From NCBI GenBank assembly GCA_017630395.1, contig JAGBVI010000064.1, positions 62,001-126,000 of the forward strand: 64,000 nt of DNA, read 5' to 3'. A program made the position numbers and the translations under genes. Below, piece by piece: positions 33,577 through 41,546 of the stretch (position 1 is its first letter; every line of letters starts with the position of its first letter). The stretch is from Paludibacteraceae bacterium (lineage in GTDB: Bacteria > Bacteroidota > Bacteroidia > Bacteroidales > Paludibacteraceae). The notes below the pieces were generated by a model that ran no database searches, had not been told where the DNA came from, and worked only from the letters and a program-made list of their open reading frames with translations.

Positions 33577-35063
33577 CAAAAATTACCTCCGTGCAATCTA
33601 TTTCTAATCTCTGCAAGAGACTGTTCTTTAATCAATATCCCATCTTTGAATACTGTTGTAAGAAGATTAAGTTCGTGATTATAAGCATCTTGCCAATTGT
33701 GCCCATCTATATATTTTATCTCGGTAGCCCAAGTTTTGGTAATCGTACCATATACAATACAACAACCTTTCTGAGACTTTTTAAAACCACCATCTTTAGG
33801 ATTCTTAAAAATAGGAGTAGGCTTACCGTCAATCTCACAATAAGTAGCCTTGATGCAAGAACTGAAAGTATCTCTAGTGAAAGGTTTCAAAACACCATCT
33901 TCTTCAACACACTGAAATGAGAACGAACCAACACCAAGAGCAACATTAGAACAAGCAAATCCATTCTCCATAAGAATCTGATAAATCTGTTCGCAACGCT
34001 GAATGGTAATACTATCTCCATAAATTGCCTTTACATGAGGGTCAAGCACCTTATAACCTTTGCTGTTAACAGTGCCACCAAAGATGTCCCAAAGCTTAAA
34101 TACTGTCTTGGTTACGACTTCAACACAATCACCAGAATCTCCACGCATAAGCATACAACCATTGTGTGCAAGGGTTTCATTCTTAAGTTTTGGAAGAATA
34201 TTGTCAATCACATTCCAATAATCATAAGAATCGAGTACGGCAGAAAAGCTTGTATTAGGATAAATTTCTGTAAGCAATCTTCTAAGAAGAGTCTCTTCAT
34301 CACCATCAACAGCATAGTTACTACACATTACGGAGTGCTCGGTAGAAGGTGAACCAAAAGCTACAGGTTCTTTTGTACAATCACAATTGTAATAAGCCTC
34401 AAGATAAGGAATAGTAGGGACAGTTGCAGTAAGCAAGAATGACAGACACCATCCAGCACCTGCCTTTTCAGCAGACTGAAGACATTCTTCTCCTCTGAAA
34501 TCAAATGCACCAAGTGCTTTTGCTCTCGGAATACTATCATCACAAGTAAGGTCGTAATACTTATTAACAATCTCTCTGTATGTATAACCTACCGTTGCAG
34601 CAAGCATAGGATGCCACATTTCAGCAGAAATAAGAGATTCAAGAGACTGAGGCAACCAAGCAAAGTCAGGATGAGTATTTGTAATACCAAACATCGGTAC
34701 ATGCATAGGTACAAGAGTACCTTCGGGAAGGGCAATAATTTCGATGGGAAGATAACCGAGCTGATGGAGCTTTTCAATCTTATCAATCTTGTAAGCATCC
34801 TTGCTAAGAGTAGCATCCATTATTCTCTTGTATTCAGAAATAACCTCATCGAAGGGCTTGTTGAAAAACTCATCATTAAAGTAATCAATCAGATATGTCT
34901 TGATGAATCCCTGCAAACCAAACATTACCACCTTGTCCCATCTCTTTACTCTACTCATGCGAGGAGTAAAATAAGATACAGACTTAGTAATATCTTTGGG
35001 AAGCATTTCGGCATGGACAGCCTTATAAAAATCAATTAGTAGCATAGGATTTGTTCTTTTCAT
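33576..35063 (-). CDS. Nicotinamide phosphoribosyltransferase-like (NAMPT or Namat)
   Basis: A 495-residue NAMPT-family enzyme. Motifs include KSVSYFTPRMSR near 26-37, FDFRGEECLQSAEKAGAGWC, AFGSPSTEHSVMCSNYAVDG (substrate loop), LMRGDSGDCVEV and LGVGSFSFQ. Classic NAMPT makes NMN from nicotinamide and PRPP. In the phage NARP1 pathway a homologue (Namat) joins nicotinamide to ADPR-pyrophosphate to give NAD+ directly, and is usually annotated as NAMPT. Sequence alone does not tell them apart; the adjacent PRPP-synthetase-like gene fits NARP1. The start overlaps the stop of that gene (ATGA). Confidence 0.93.
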   Translation of the reverse strand: MKRTNPMLLIDFYKAVHAEMLPKDITKSVSYFTPRMSRVKRWDKVVMFGLQGFIKTYLIDYFNDEFFNKPFDEVISEYKRIMDATLSKDAYKIDKIEKLHQLGYLPIEIIALPEGTLVPMHVPMFGITNTHPDFAWLPQSLESLISAEMWHPMLAATVGYTYREIVNKYYDLTCDDSIPRAKALGAFDFRGEECLQSAEKAGAGWCLSFLLTATVPTIPYLEAYYNCDCTKEPVAFGSPSTEHSVMCSNYAVDGDEETLLRRLLTEIYPNTSFSAVLDSYDYWNVIDNILPKLKNETLAHNGCMLMRGDSGDCVEVVTKTVFKLWDIFGGTVNSKGYKVLDPHVKAIYGDSITIQRCEQIYQILMENGFACSNVALGVGSFSFQCVEEDGVLKPFTRDTFSSCIKATYCEIDGKPTPIFKNPKDGGFKKSQKGCCIVYGTITKTWATEIKYIDGHNWQDAYNHELNLLTTVFKDGILIKEQSLAEIRNRLHGGNF

Positions 35064-35866
35064 AATTCAAATACCTCAATCTTTTCATGTTCCTTTGTAA
35101 AAATGCTATTAGTTGTATAAACCTTTTCAATCAAACCACTCGTAAGAAGTTCTCCTTCAAGAATTGTATTCTCACAATGGGTTATATAAAGATAAATGTT
35201 CTTAGCTCCAGCTTCTTTTAACGCTTTAGCAGAATAATAAAAAGTACCACCACGAGAACAAATGTCATCAATAATTAAAACATCTCTATCTTTTACAACA
35301 TCTTTATTCATTAATTCAAGACCAAGAATCTTGCCTGTTTCCCAATCACGCTTTTTAATTCCAAAAGCATAAGCACCTTTTACATAATCTGTACCACGCT
35401 TCATTGCACCTTCGTCTGGATAAAAGGCAACTAGATTAGTATTATCTGGGATAGTTGCAATTGTCTTATTAATCATTTCTTGCGGATGTTTAACCTTGAC
35501 ATTATTAATAAGTGCCGTACAAACATTGCTATGTGGGTCAAGAATTCTAACTTCGGTAAAATTTAGACTATTAATAACATCTGCGAAATGCTTCAAAGTA
35601 AAAAATTCATTAGAGTTTTTCACTCTATCCATACGAGCGTGAGGACAATAAGGCATCTCAAGAATCATATCTTGTCTGTCGAAATGCTTACGAATACAGA
35701 TTATAGTAAACAGTTCGGCATCGTTCTCATAATGCCAAGTAAGTATCTTTGCAGTTTGACCAAACTAGTCTAAACTAAAAATAGGCTCTGTATAGTCAGT
35801 TTCAATTCTCAAAGAGTTGTCTGGGAAATGAGCTTGTCTTACAAGTTTATCATTTATTCTAATCAT
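35060..35866 (-). pseudogene. Ribose-phosphate pyrophosphokinase-like (Adps candidate) with in-frame amber codon
   Basis: The intact reading frame runs from ATG 35866 (GGAGAATAATT behind it, 2 bases after the nicotinamidase) to TGA at 35060. It is interrupted only by TAG at 35765-35767, codon 34 (SIFSLD-stop-FGQTAK region). Downstream 202 codons show the PRPP-synthetase motifs MPYCPHARMDR, FGIKKRDWETGKI and the PRPP loop VLIIDDICSRGGTF. In NARP1 this family (Adps) adds pyrophosphate to ADP-ribose. No ribosome binding site precedes the internal ATG 35668, and restart there would lose the first strand. Either the gene is inactive, the codon is suppressed, or the base is an error. Confidence 0.85.
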
Positions 35867-35868
35867 AA

Positions 35869-36378
35869 TTATTCTCCAATTACATTAATCTGACACATCT
35901 TCATGGTTGTAAGTGCTGCCTTATGACTCTCTGGAGTTACACCAGCACAACAGCTTGCATCAACTGTAATATTAATTTCGGGGAACTGAGCCTTAAGGAT
36001 GAGTGCATTTGATACAACACAGATATCAGTACAAAGACCTACAAGTTCTACCTCTTCGAACTTATATTTTGTCTTCCACAACGTTGTTCCGAAATTCAAT
36101 TTGTTTTCATGAATACATCCCATTGTATCTAATTCATCTGAAATCTCCCATCCGTGTGTATGCTTTATGCAATGCTTAACGGGAAGATGTTTACCTTCGT
36201 TGGTTTCAAGATAATCACCATAATGGGTATCTCTCGTGAAAATAATTTCATCTCCACGAGTCTTATACTCTTCAATCTTCTTCTTTACATTTGGCACAAT
36301 TGCCTGTGCCTCTTTAGTACCAAGAGCACCATCAATAAAATCGTTTTGCATGTCTACTACAATCAATGTTCTTTTCAT
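35869..36378 (-). CDS. Nicotinamidase / isochorismatase-family hydrolase
   Basis: First gene of the NAD+ operon; deamidates nicotinamide to nicotinic acid. One hundred sixty-nine residues. Catalytic Asp in VVDMQNDFIDG (D9), Zn ligands TRDTHYGDY (about 49-57), Lys in NKLNFGTT (about 92), and catalytic Cys in GLCTDICVVSNAL (about 117). PVKHCIKHTHGWEI matches the HCxxGTxGxE motif. Product nicotinic acid would need host PncB and NadD before NadE. The start lies behind AAAGGAGAAA under the promoter at 36454-36482. Confidence 0.92.
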   Translation of the reverse strand: MKRTLIVVDMQNDFIDGALGTKEAQAIVPNVKKKIEEYKTRGDEIIFTRDTHYGDYLETNEGKHLPVKHCIKHTHGWEISDELDTMGCIHENKLNFGTTLWKTKYKFEEVELVGLCTDICVVSNALILKAQFPEINITVDASCCAGVTPESHKAALTTMKMCQINVIGE

Positions 36379-36393
36379 TTCATTTTCTCCTTT

Positions 36394-36412
36394 GTTATAC
36401 TAATAGTATAAC
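36394..36412 (-). other. Leader hairpin of the NAD+ operon
   Basis: Perfect 7-base stem GTTATAC-TATTA-GTATAAC in the leader, directly before AAAGGAG. It could mask or expose the ribosome binding site of the nicotinamidase gene. Confidence 0.65.
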
Positions 36413-36453
36413 TTTAATTATTATTTAAAGGCTTATTGAATTTTTCTGACGAT

Positions 36454-36482
36454 ATTATAACACAAATATTCTGAATTGTCAA
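36454..36482 (-). promoter_or_regulatory. Consensus promoter of the NAD+ operon
   Basis: TTGACA (36477-36482), 17-base spacer, TATAAT (36454-36459) on the minus strand. It should drive nicotinamidase, the PRPP-synthetase-like gene, NAMPT, macro domain and NadE as one unit. Confidence 0.92.
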
Positions 36483-36513
36483 TACTTTTTTAAAAAATAT
36501 TTATATTGAATAA

Positions 36514-36873
36514 TTAATTCGAAGCATAAATTGCAATTACTTTCTTCCAATAAGGTTCATACTTTTCTATTTCTCTCTTGATAGCTGCCTCATATTCCTC
36601 TTCGGATTTATCGTGATATTCGTCCCAAAGCCTATCGCCAACCAGCTCTTCAAATCTATCCCTATCTGTAAGCACAGTATCGTTATAATCATAAAAATCA
36701 CAATCAAGAATTTCTTCTATATAAAATGAAATTCTACTACAAAATGTCCATCCATAATCCCCAGAAGTAGAATCTTCATTTGCCAAAATCACCATTGGCA
36801 ACTCTGGATTTTCAAGAATAAGTTTTTTCAATTCGTCAGTTTCTGTAGCTAAATAGTTTTTTAATATATTCAT
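36514..36873 (-). CDS. Unknown acidic protein
   Basis: One hundred nineteen residues, acidic (MNILKNYLATETDELKKLIL, then DRFEELVGDRLWDEYHDKSE). No membrane segment or metal motif. It is the last gene of the leftward mini-gene run and stops just upstream of the NAD+ operon promoter. Function not recognised. Confidence 0.75.
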   Translation of the reverse strand: MNILKNYLATETDELKKLILENPELPMVILANEDSTSGDYGWTFCSRISFYIEEILDCDFYDYNDTVLTDRDRFEELVGDRLWDEYHDKSEEEYEAAIKREIEKYEPYWKKVIAIYASN

Positions 36874-36883
36874 ATTTTACCTC

Positions 36884-37048
36884 TTACTCGCATAAATCCT
36901 CGTACATATACTTATATTCAAGCAATTCTTCATATTCTTCTTTAGTTAAATAAACACTATCAATATCTTTGTAACTATCACAAATAGGCAATGGCGGAGC
37001 ACATATAGCACACACTTCAACATGAATACAATTTTCACAACTCTTCAT
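36884..37048 (-). CDS. Very small cysteine-rich protein
   Basis: Fifty-four residues: MKSCENCIHVEVCAICAPPL then CDSYKDIDSVYLT, with six cysteines in the first 25 residues, then a helical acidic tail. It starts behind GAGGTGATTAA. It probably binds a metal ion. Function unknown. Confidence 0.7.
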   Translation of the reverse strand: MKSCENCIHVEVCAICAPPLPICDSYKDIDSVYLTKEEYEELLEYKYMYEDLCE

Positions 37049-37052
37049 TTAA

Positions 37053-37163
37053 TCACCTCTTTAATGCATATGCAGTACAATGTCTAAGTTGACCATGCGA
37101 CCAATTAGGATGTCTCTTTTGAAGTAGTCTATATACATATGCAAATCTGTTAAACTTCTTCAT
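37053..37163 (-). CDS. Very small basic protein
   Basis: Thirty-six residues, MKKFNRFAYVYRLLQKRH then NWSHGQLRHCTAYALKR. It overlaps the end of the gene at 37150-37515 by 14 bases and has weak start signals, but its composition is protein-like and it fills an otherwise empty gap. Confidence 0.5.
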   Translation of the reverse strand: MKKFNRFAYVYRLLQKRHPNWSHGQLRHCTAYALKR

Positions 37164-37515
37164 AGAAAGAATCCTTCAAGTCATTATAATAATCAGGAGC
37201 CTCGCTGCAATTATACCAACAGTATTCCACCAATCTCACCTTATCCATATCGATATCTGGAAAAATCTGTTCAAATACCTTTTTATACTTTTCTTTTTCA
37301 TTCTCGGATAAGGCTCTGTTTTTACCCCAATCCCCATAACTGCAACCATAGTCGCTTTCTAAAACATAATCGATAAAATTTGAATCTGTTGGTGCTACTT
37401 GAAATGAGGGTAGCTCCTTATAAGTTGTAAACAAATTAGAATACTTCTCTTCTATTTTCCAAGGGTCTTCGTTTATAGGATATCTTAATACCTTTTCTCT
37501 ACAATAATCACTCAT
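37150..37515 (-). CDS. Unknown protein
   Basis: One hundred twenty-one residues beginning MSDYCREKVLRYPINEDPWK. It has YGCSYGDWGKN and a C-terminal DKVRLVEYCWYNCSEAPDYY. Starts behind AAGAGGTAA. Function not recognised. Confidence 0.75.
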   Translation of the reverse strand: MSDYCREKVLRYPINEDPWKIEEKYSNLFTTYKELPSFQVAPTDSNFIDYVLESDYGCSYGDWGKNRALSENEKEKYKKVFEQIFPDIDMDKVRLVEYCWYNCSEAPDYYNDLKDSFYEEV

Positions 37516-37542
37516 ATAAATTTACCTCTTAAAATTAAGTTT

Positions 37543-37824
37543 TTAATCGCTCAAATTCTCAAAGTCACTCAATTCTCTAAGTTCTTTATCTTCTTCGGTT
37601 TCTCTGTTGTCGATATAATATTCAATATCTTCTTTGCAATCTTCGCAATACTGCTTTTCAGCATTGAACAATGCCATTAAGTTTGTATTTGAATTTTGAA
37701 TAGCCGTTGCTGTAGTAACAGAATAATCGTTTTTCGGATTAATATCATTCCCATAAATTCTAATTGTATAATATGTAGTTCCTTTAATTTCTTCACCACA
37801 TCTATCACAATGCATTTTAATCAT
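37543..37824 (-). CDS. Small zinc-finger protein
   Basis: Ninety-three residues. MHCDRCGEEIKGTTYYTIRI at the front and EKQYCEDCKEDIEYYIDNRE further on give two CxxC pairs, a LIM-like or zinc-ribbon pattern. A short acidic tail follows. Starts behind GGGGGTAAATT. Function unknown. Confidence 0.75.
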   Translation of the reverse strand: MIKMHCDRCGEEIKGTTYYTIRIYGNDINPKNDYSVTTATAIQNSNTNLMALFNAEKQYCEDCKEDIEYYIDNRETEEDKELRELSDFENLSD

Positions 37825-37827
37825 AAT

Positions 37828-38088
37828 TTACCCCCTATTATTAATAAACGGTTTACAAACTTCGTCTATAATTTCTTGTGGTACTCCGCTATAATCATTC
37901 AACACAGACAAGTCCGCTCTTTTTCCACGAATATATTCTTTTTTGCCTATGTTGGAAAATCTTTCTATTATCTCATTAGTCTCATTTTCGAATCTACATT
38001 GAGCATCAAAACGCTCTTTTGTTTGAGTAGGTATTGAAGCGGCGAGTTTGTGCATCGTTTCCTTTAAATACTTGTCTTGTTTTGTCAT
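37828..38088 (-). CDS. Small protein, unknown
   Basis: Eighty-six residues beginning MTKQDKYLKETMHKLAASIP. Mixed helical, basic middle (SNIGKKEYIRGKRADLS). Lies 3 bases after its neighbours on each side. Function not recognised. Confidence 0.7.
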   Translation of the reverse strand: MTKQDKYLKETMHKLAASIPTQTKERFDAQCRFENETNEIIERFSNIGKKEYIRGKRADLSVLNDYSGVPQEIIDEVCKPFINNRG

Positions 38089-38091
38089 AAT

Positions 38092-38319
38092 TTATTCCTC
38101 ATTATAATTTTCAACCTTAACGCCGAAACACCATTTCCACATTAGCTTCTGAAACCAATTAAAATGTTGGTCTACTAGCAAAGATGTTCTATAATACTTA
38201 TCTCCTATCCAAAGAATACACTGAGGTGGAGGCGGTGGAGTTATTATACCACCAGAAACAAATGGGTCTCGGTCTATAATTTTGTCTATGTCTACATGTA
38301 CGATATTATCTTCATTCAT
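38092..38319 (-). CDS. Small protein, unknown
   Basis: Seventy-five residues: MNEDNIVHVDIDKIIDRDPF, then a proline run GGIITPPPPPQCILWIG and an aromatic tail. Starts behind AAGAGGTAATA. Function not recognised. Confidence 0.7.
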   Translation of the reverse strand: MNEDNIVHVDIDKIIDRDPFVSGGIITPPPPPQCILWIGDKYYRTSLLVDQHFNWFQKLMWKWCFGVKVENYNEE

Positions 38320-38356
38320 ATATATTACCTCTTAAAATATAATTTTTATTTCCTCT

Positions 38357-38677
38357 TTATTTAAATTCAACCAACTGTCCACACTTCCAACAATATTGCT
38401 TTCTATTGTCTCTGTCTTCATCTGCGTGATTATAATTAAGCATCTGACCACATCTAGGACAATAACCACACCACCAAACACTGTCATCGACATACCTTTC
38501 AATTTTTTTAATCGGCTGCGAAATATCTTTTACTCCTACTTCCTTTTCTTCGTAAGCATCAAACCAACATTCATCCTTAAAATGATTATCTTCAAAATAA
38601 CTTACTCGGTACATGCCACGCTCTCTATCGTAGTCAACAAACCAATCATCACTGTAACAAATTCTAATTAAAGCCAT
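38357..38677 (-). CDS. Zinc-ribbon protein
   Basis: One hundred six residues. The C-terminal part CGYCPRCGQMLNYNHADED and YCWKCGQLVEFK form a classic two-knuckle zinc ribbon. The N-terminal half is strand-rich (IRICYSDDWFVDYDRERGMY). Start ATG 38677 behind TTGAGGATATAAGAT. Function unknown. Confidence 0.75.
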   Translation of the reverse strand: MALIRICYSDDWFVDYDRERGMYRVSYFEDNHFKDECWFDAYEEKEVGVKDISQPIKKIERYVDDSVWWCGYCPRCGQMLNYNHADEDRDNRKQYCWKCGQLVEFK

Positions 38678-38688
38678 ATCTTATATCC

Positions 38689-38925
38689 TCAATTCACAAT
38701 GCACACAGGTGTTACATCTTCCACTGTCAAATCATAGTACTCAAGGTATTCTTCAAGGTCTTCTTTATTATGCATCTCGCCATCCTCATCAGCATACATA
38801 AAACTTGGGCTATAATATACTTCTTGATATCCATTACCCTCGTCATCTCTTGCATACCAACAATCAAGGTCTCCATGCTCTGCCTTAAACTCTTCTAAGT
38901 TCTTAATCATTTCTGAAATCTTCAT
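38689..38925 (-). CDS. Small acidic phage-type protein
   Basis: Seventy-eight residues: MKISEMIKNLEEFKAEHGDL, where a helix leads to DLDCWYARDDEGNGYQEVYY. Small proteins with this L..EHGDLDV-type opening are common in phages of Bacillota, without known function. Start behind AAAGGAGAATT. Confidence 0.75.
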   Translation of the reverse strand: MKISEMIKNLEEFKAEHGDLDCWYARDDEGNGYQEVYYSPSFMYADEDGEMHNKEDLEEYLEYYDLTVEDVTPVCIVN

Positions 38926-38942
38926 AATTAATTCTCCTTTAA

Positions 38943-39191
38943 TTATAAATTCAACAACGCATTTTTAATAACTCTTACCACTTCTTCTTCGGTAGCATCA
39001 ACTTCTACTTGTCCTAAAAAATAGTCATATATCAAATGCATAAGGTTATCATTTTCTGCAAGTTTTTTATACTTACTGCTTAGTTCTTCGTCAAAGTGCT
39101 TACAGTCATTAACGGAAAAATCTTTTGATGTATTATACAATGTCTGAAATGCAGTACAATCATGTATCTTTTTACAACGATAACAAATCAT
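38943..39191 (-). CDS. Small cysteine-containing protein
   Basis: Eighty-two residues: MICYRCKKIHDCTAFQTLYN then NDCKHFDEEL, four cysteines and two histidines in the first 33 residues, suggesting one metal site. The C-terminal part is helical and acidic. Function unknown. Confidence 0.7.
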   Translation of the reverse strand: MICYRCKKIHDCTAFQTLYNTSKDFSVNDCKHFDEELSSKYKKLAENDNLMHLIYDYFLGQVEVDATEEEVVRVIKNALLNL

Positions 39192-39208
39192 ATAATCTTA
39201 CCTCTTTC

Positions 39209-39406
39209 TTATTTCTTTCTATCAAACTTATAAGGGTCATCATTATCCCTATATCCATTCACTGCCCAAAAAAGATATTTCTCCCAACATTCGGTACAAT
39301 CACATTCTGGGTCTTCTCCCATATTACACAAATACATTCTATTATCGGGAGGGCATTGGTCACGATTAATCATTAGAGCAAGTTGAAATATACTTTCTTT
39401 TTCCAT
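39209..39406 (-). CDS. Small protein, unknown
   Basis: Sixty-five residues. DPECDCTECWEKYLFWAVNG near the middle has three cysteines with a conserved-looking ECWxxYL motif. Function not recognised. Confidence 0.7.
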   Translation of the reverse strand: MEKESIFQLALMINRDQCPPDNRMYLCNMGEDPECDCTECWEKYLFWAVNGYRDNDDPYKFDRKK

Positions 39407-39432
39407 ATAAAGTTACCTCTTAAAAGTATATT

Positions 39433-39639
39433 TCATTCCCACGATGTTTCCCACTCAAGATACGAATACCCCAAGAAACATTTAAAACATGGCATGTCTA
39501 AGCATTCTTCGTAATCATGTTGCTTACCACAATATCTCTCACAATGACCACACATCTCTTTTAGAATCTCTTGGTCTTCAAGATATGGCTTAATGTGATT
39601 GTAGGACTCTTCAAGTTTGCTTTGTATCTTTTCATTCAT
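39433..39639 (-). CDS. Small cysteine-rich protein
   Basis: Sixty-eight residues from ATG 39639 (the GTG upstream lies in the ribosome binding site AAGGTGATAG). CGHCERYCGKQHDYEECLDM then CFKC give a dense cysteine cluster, likely metal binding. Function unknown. Confidence 0.7.
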   Translation of the reverse strand: MNEKIQSKLEESYNHIKPYLEDQEILKEMCGHCERYCGKQHDYEECLDMPCFKCFLGYSYLEWETSWE

Positions 39640-39663
39640 AACTATCACCTTAAAAGTATATTT

Positions 39664-39885
39664 TTAATAGTTCATAATACGACCAGCTTCATTCTCACGC
39701 TCAATTAAATATTCAAGCTGTCGCTTTAACTTATCTCTTTCTTCAAGTACGGCAGAATACTCTTCCATTGCTCTTGCAACCTTTTGACTTTGGTTCTCTT
39801 TTACTCTCAAAATCTCACATTCAGCATCAATGTTCTTTTCTGCATTTTCTTTAAGAAACTTATATTCTTTTCTGCTAATCCACAT
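39664..39885 (-). CDS. Small coiled-coil protein
   Basis: Seventy-three residues from ATG 39885. Nearly all helical: NAEKNIDAECEILRVKENQS and LEERDKLKRQLEYLIERENE. Probably a coiled-coil dimer. Function unknown. Confidence 0.7.
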   Translation of the reverse strand: MWISRKEYKFLKENAEKNIDAECEILRVKENQSQKVARAMEEYSAVLEERDKLKRQLEYLIERENEAGRIMNY

Positions 39886-39911
39886 ATCGCTCACCACTTA
39901 AAACTTCATTT

Positions 39912-40256
39912 TTATGTTATTAGACCAACGCCTACAATCCTAAAGTCAGAAATCTTATTGTCTTCAATTTCATTTACGATGATTTCAGCACCACTACGAA
40001 ACACAACGCCATCTACTATCATTTTACAAACTTGGTTCTCAAAATCCCAAGTAACAATATGTGAATCACCCGTAGTAGTTCCAATAACTTTATCGCCAAA
40101 ATTGCTTTTATTGTCTCCACAGATAATAGGAATATTTGTCGGAATATTGTTGACTGCATTTTCAACAGCTTCTTTAGTAAATACAGTTCCATTCTTATTT
40201 GGTCTATCAAATGGAATATGCATTGTAAACTTTACTTTCATCATTTCATCTTTCAT
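39912..40256 (-). CDS. Unknown protein with beta-rich fold
   Basis: One hundred fourteen residues from ATG 40256; a longer frame to 40298 would overlap the neighbour and the intercistronic palindrome. The sequence FTMHIPFDRPNKNGTVFTKE, VENAVNNIPTNIPIICGDNK resembles the first part of phage prohead-protease-like or scaffold-associated domains, but length and catalytic residues do not match a protease. Function uncertain. Confidence 0.65.
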   Translation of the reverse strand: MKDEMMKVKFTMHIPFDRPNKNGTVFTKEAVENAVNNIPTNIPIICGDNKSNFGDKVIGTTTGDSHIVTWDFENQVCKMIVDGVVFRSGAEIIVNEIEDNKISDFRIVGVGLIT

Positions 40257-40282
40257 ATTGTCACCATTCAAAACTCTATTTT

Positions 40283-40510
40283 TCATTCTATCATCCACTT
40301 ACGTTTTGCTTCGTTTACTTGGTAGCAAGAAGGACACACAAAGGAATCATATGAGCAAACACAGTTAGAAACTATAGTCGCACCATTAGAGTGTTTGATT
40401 TCGAAACGCTTGTCTTTAACATTGATATCACACTCTGAATATTTCAAAACAGCTCCACAATGTTCACATTGTTGAATATAGCACTCTGGTGCTTCTTTTA
40501 ATATCTGCAT
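40283..40510 (-). CDS. Small zinc-ribbon protein
   Basis: Seventy-five residues. CEHCGAVLKYSECDINV near residue 16 and FVCPSCYQVNEAKRKW near 62 form a split zinc ribbon of the kind seen in many phage proteins. Function unknown. Confidence 0.75.
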   Translation of the reverse strand: MQILKEAPECYIQQCEHCGAVLKYSECDINVKDKRFEIKHSNGATIVSNCVCSYDSFVCPSCYQVNEAKRKWMIE

Positions 40511-40541
40511 AATTACACCTCTTAAAACTTAAAACTTATTT

Positions 40542-40979
40542 TTATTGTATGCTCTTGTCTTCTACTGTGACATCCCAACTGCCAAAAGAACCTTTAAAAA
40601 TTAATGAACCCATTCTGAAATCGTCAGCAATTGTATCCCCAACTTCTACACTATCATAATACTCTTTGTCTACTGGAATCTGAATAGAGATATCGTTCAT
40701 TTCGTCTTTAAGATGCTGACCAATATCTAATGTAAAATGACTCTGTTTAATATTAAAAGTTATAACATATTTTGCTGTACCGTTTTCAATTTTAATATCC
40801 GTAATCTCGTTTGCAAGTGTATTTCTTTCTGCTTCCAAATTAGAAATCTCTGACTTTAATTCAGATACTCTCGCCTCTAATTCTACAATATTACTATTCA
40901 GCGTTTCTTCTTCTGTTGCACATCCGACAAAAGAAGCACAGATGCACAACACCGTTATAAACATAATAATTTTTTTCAT
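40542..40979 (-). CDS. Lipoprotein with coiled coil
   Basis: One hundred forty-five residues. A signal peptide MKKIIMFITVLCICASFVGC ends in a lipobox (SFVGC), so the mature protein would be anchored by lipid to the outer face of the membrane. A coiled coil follows (VELEARVSELKSEISNLEAE), then a beta-rich domain. A phage-encoded lipoprotein may block superinfection or act in lysis; neither is shown. Confidence 0.8.
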   Translation of the reverse strand: MKKIIMFITVLCICASFVGCATEEETLNSNIVELEARVSELKSEISNLEAERNTLANEITDIKIENGTAKYVITFNIKQSHFTLDIGQHLKDEMNDISIQIPVDKEYYDSVEVGDTIADDFRMGSLIFKGSFGSWDVTVEDKSIQ

Positions 40980-40992
40980 ATATCTTTACCTC

Positions 40993-41277
40993 TCAAACTC
41001 TAATTAACACATAAAAAGGACATTCGTCAGCAGACTTATTGCCAAATGTTACATTGTTTCTACACCATTCACACTGTCGTGGAACTACATCATTGATAGT
41101 ATGTAAATAACATTCGTCGCATTTACACATTTTCCATACCGAATCTTTATTAAACGAATAAACACCGTGGTCTTTATCAAGATTAACTACAACCTCGTCA
41201 TTGTTAATCATTATAACAGTTCCTCTACCTTTTAAGGTTTGCACTCTATCGCATATATTTATATCTATTCTATTCAT
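40993..41277 (-). CDS. Small SH3-like protein with zinc motif
   Basis: Ninety-four residues from ATG 41277 behind GAGAGGAGTAT. The first half (DRVQTLKGRGTVIMINNDEV, VVNLDKDHG) is a KOW/SH3-like barrel; the second has CKCDECYLHT and CEWCRNN, a metal site. Function unknown. Confidence 0.7.
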   Translation of the reverse strand: MNRIDINICDRVQTLKGRGTVIMINNDEVVVNLDKDHGVYSFNKDSVWKMCKCDECYLHTINDVVPRQCEWCRNNVTFGNKSADECPFYVLIRV

Positions 41278-41295
41278 ATATACTCCTCTCATTTT

Positions 41296-41517
41296 TTATT
41301 GTATGATATTTTTAAACATTTCTTCATATGTTTCTTTGGCTTCTGCGACTTCTTCTTCGGTGTAGCCATATGTATATCCTTCTGCTAAAAGTGTTTCCTC
41401 TGCATCGTCTACTTCATCTACATAAAACTTACGAGATTCAACATATTCGCCATTATGATATAACTGAATTATCCATTGAAATCCAACAAATTCAACAAAT
41501 CTATATTGTTTCTTCAT
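41296..41517 (-). CDS. Small protein, unknown
   Basis: Seventy-three residues from ATG 41517, beginning MKKQYRFVEFVGFQWIIQLY, then an acidic helical end (TYGYTEEEVAEAKETYEEMF). Function not recognised. Confidence 0.7.
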   Translation of the reverse strand: MKKQYRFVEFVGFQWIIQLYHNGEYVESRKFYVDEVDDAEETLLAEGYTYGYTEEEVAEAKETYEEMFKNIIQ

Positions 41518-41546
41518 ACAATTCACCATTTAAAACTCTATTTTTA

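Noticed and set aside
35060..35866. Genome-wide reading of TAG as glutamine (alternative genetic code)
   Set aside because: TAG ends the primase gene at 18608, the genes at 57496, 61267 and 26820, and no other long gene is interrupted by TAG.
39912..40256. Prohead protease
   Set aside because: Only the first strands look similar; the protein is too short and no catalytic Ser/His pair is visible, and no capsid gene is near.
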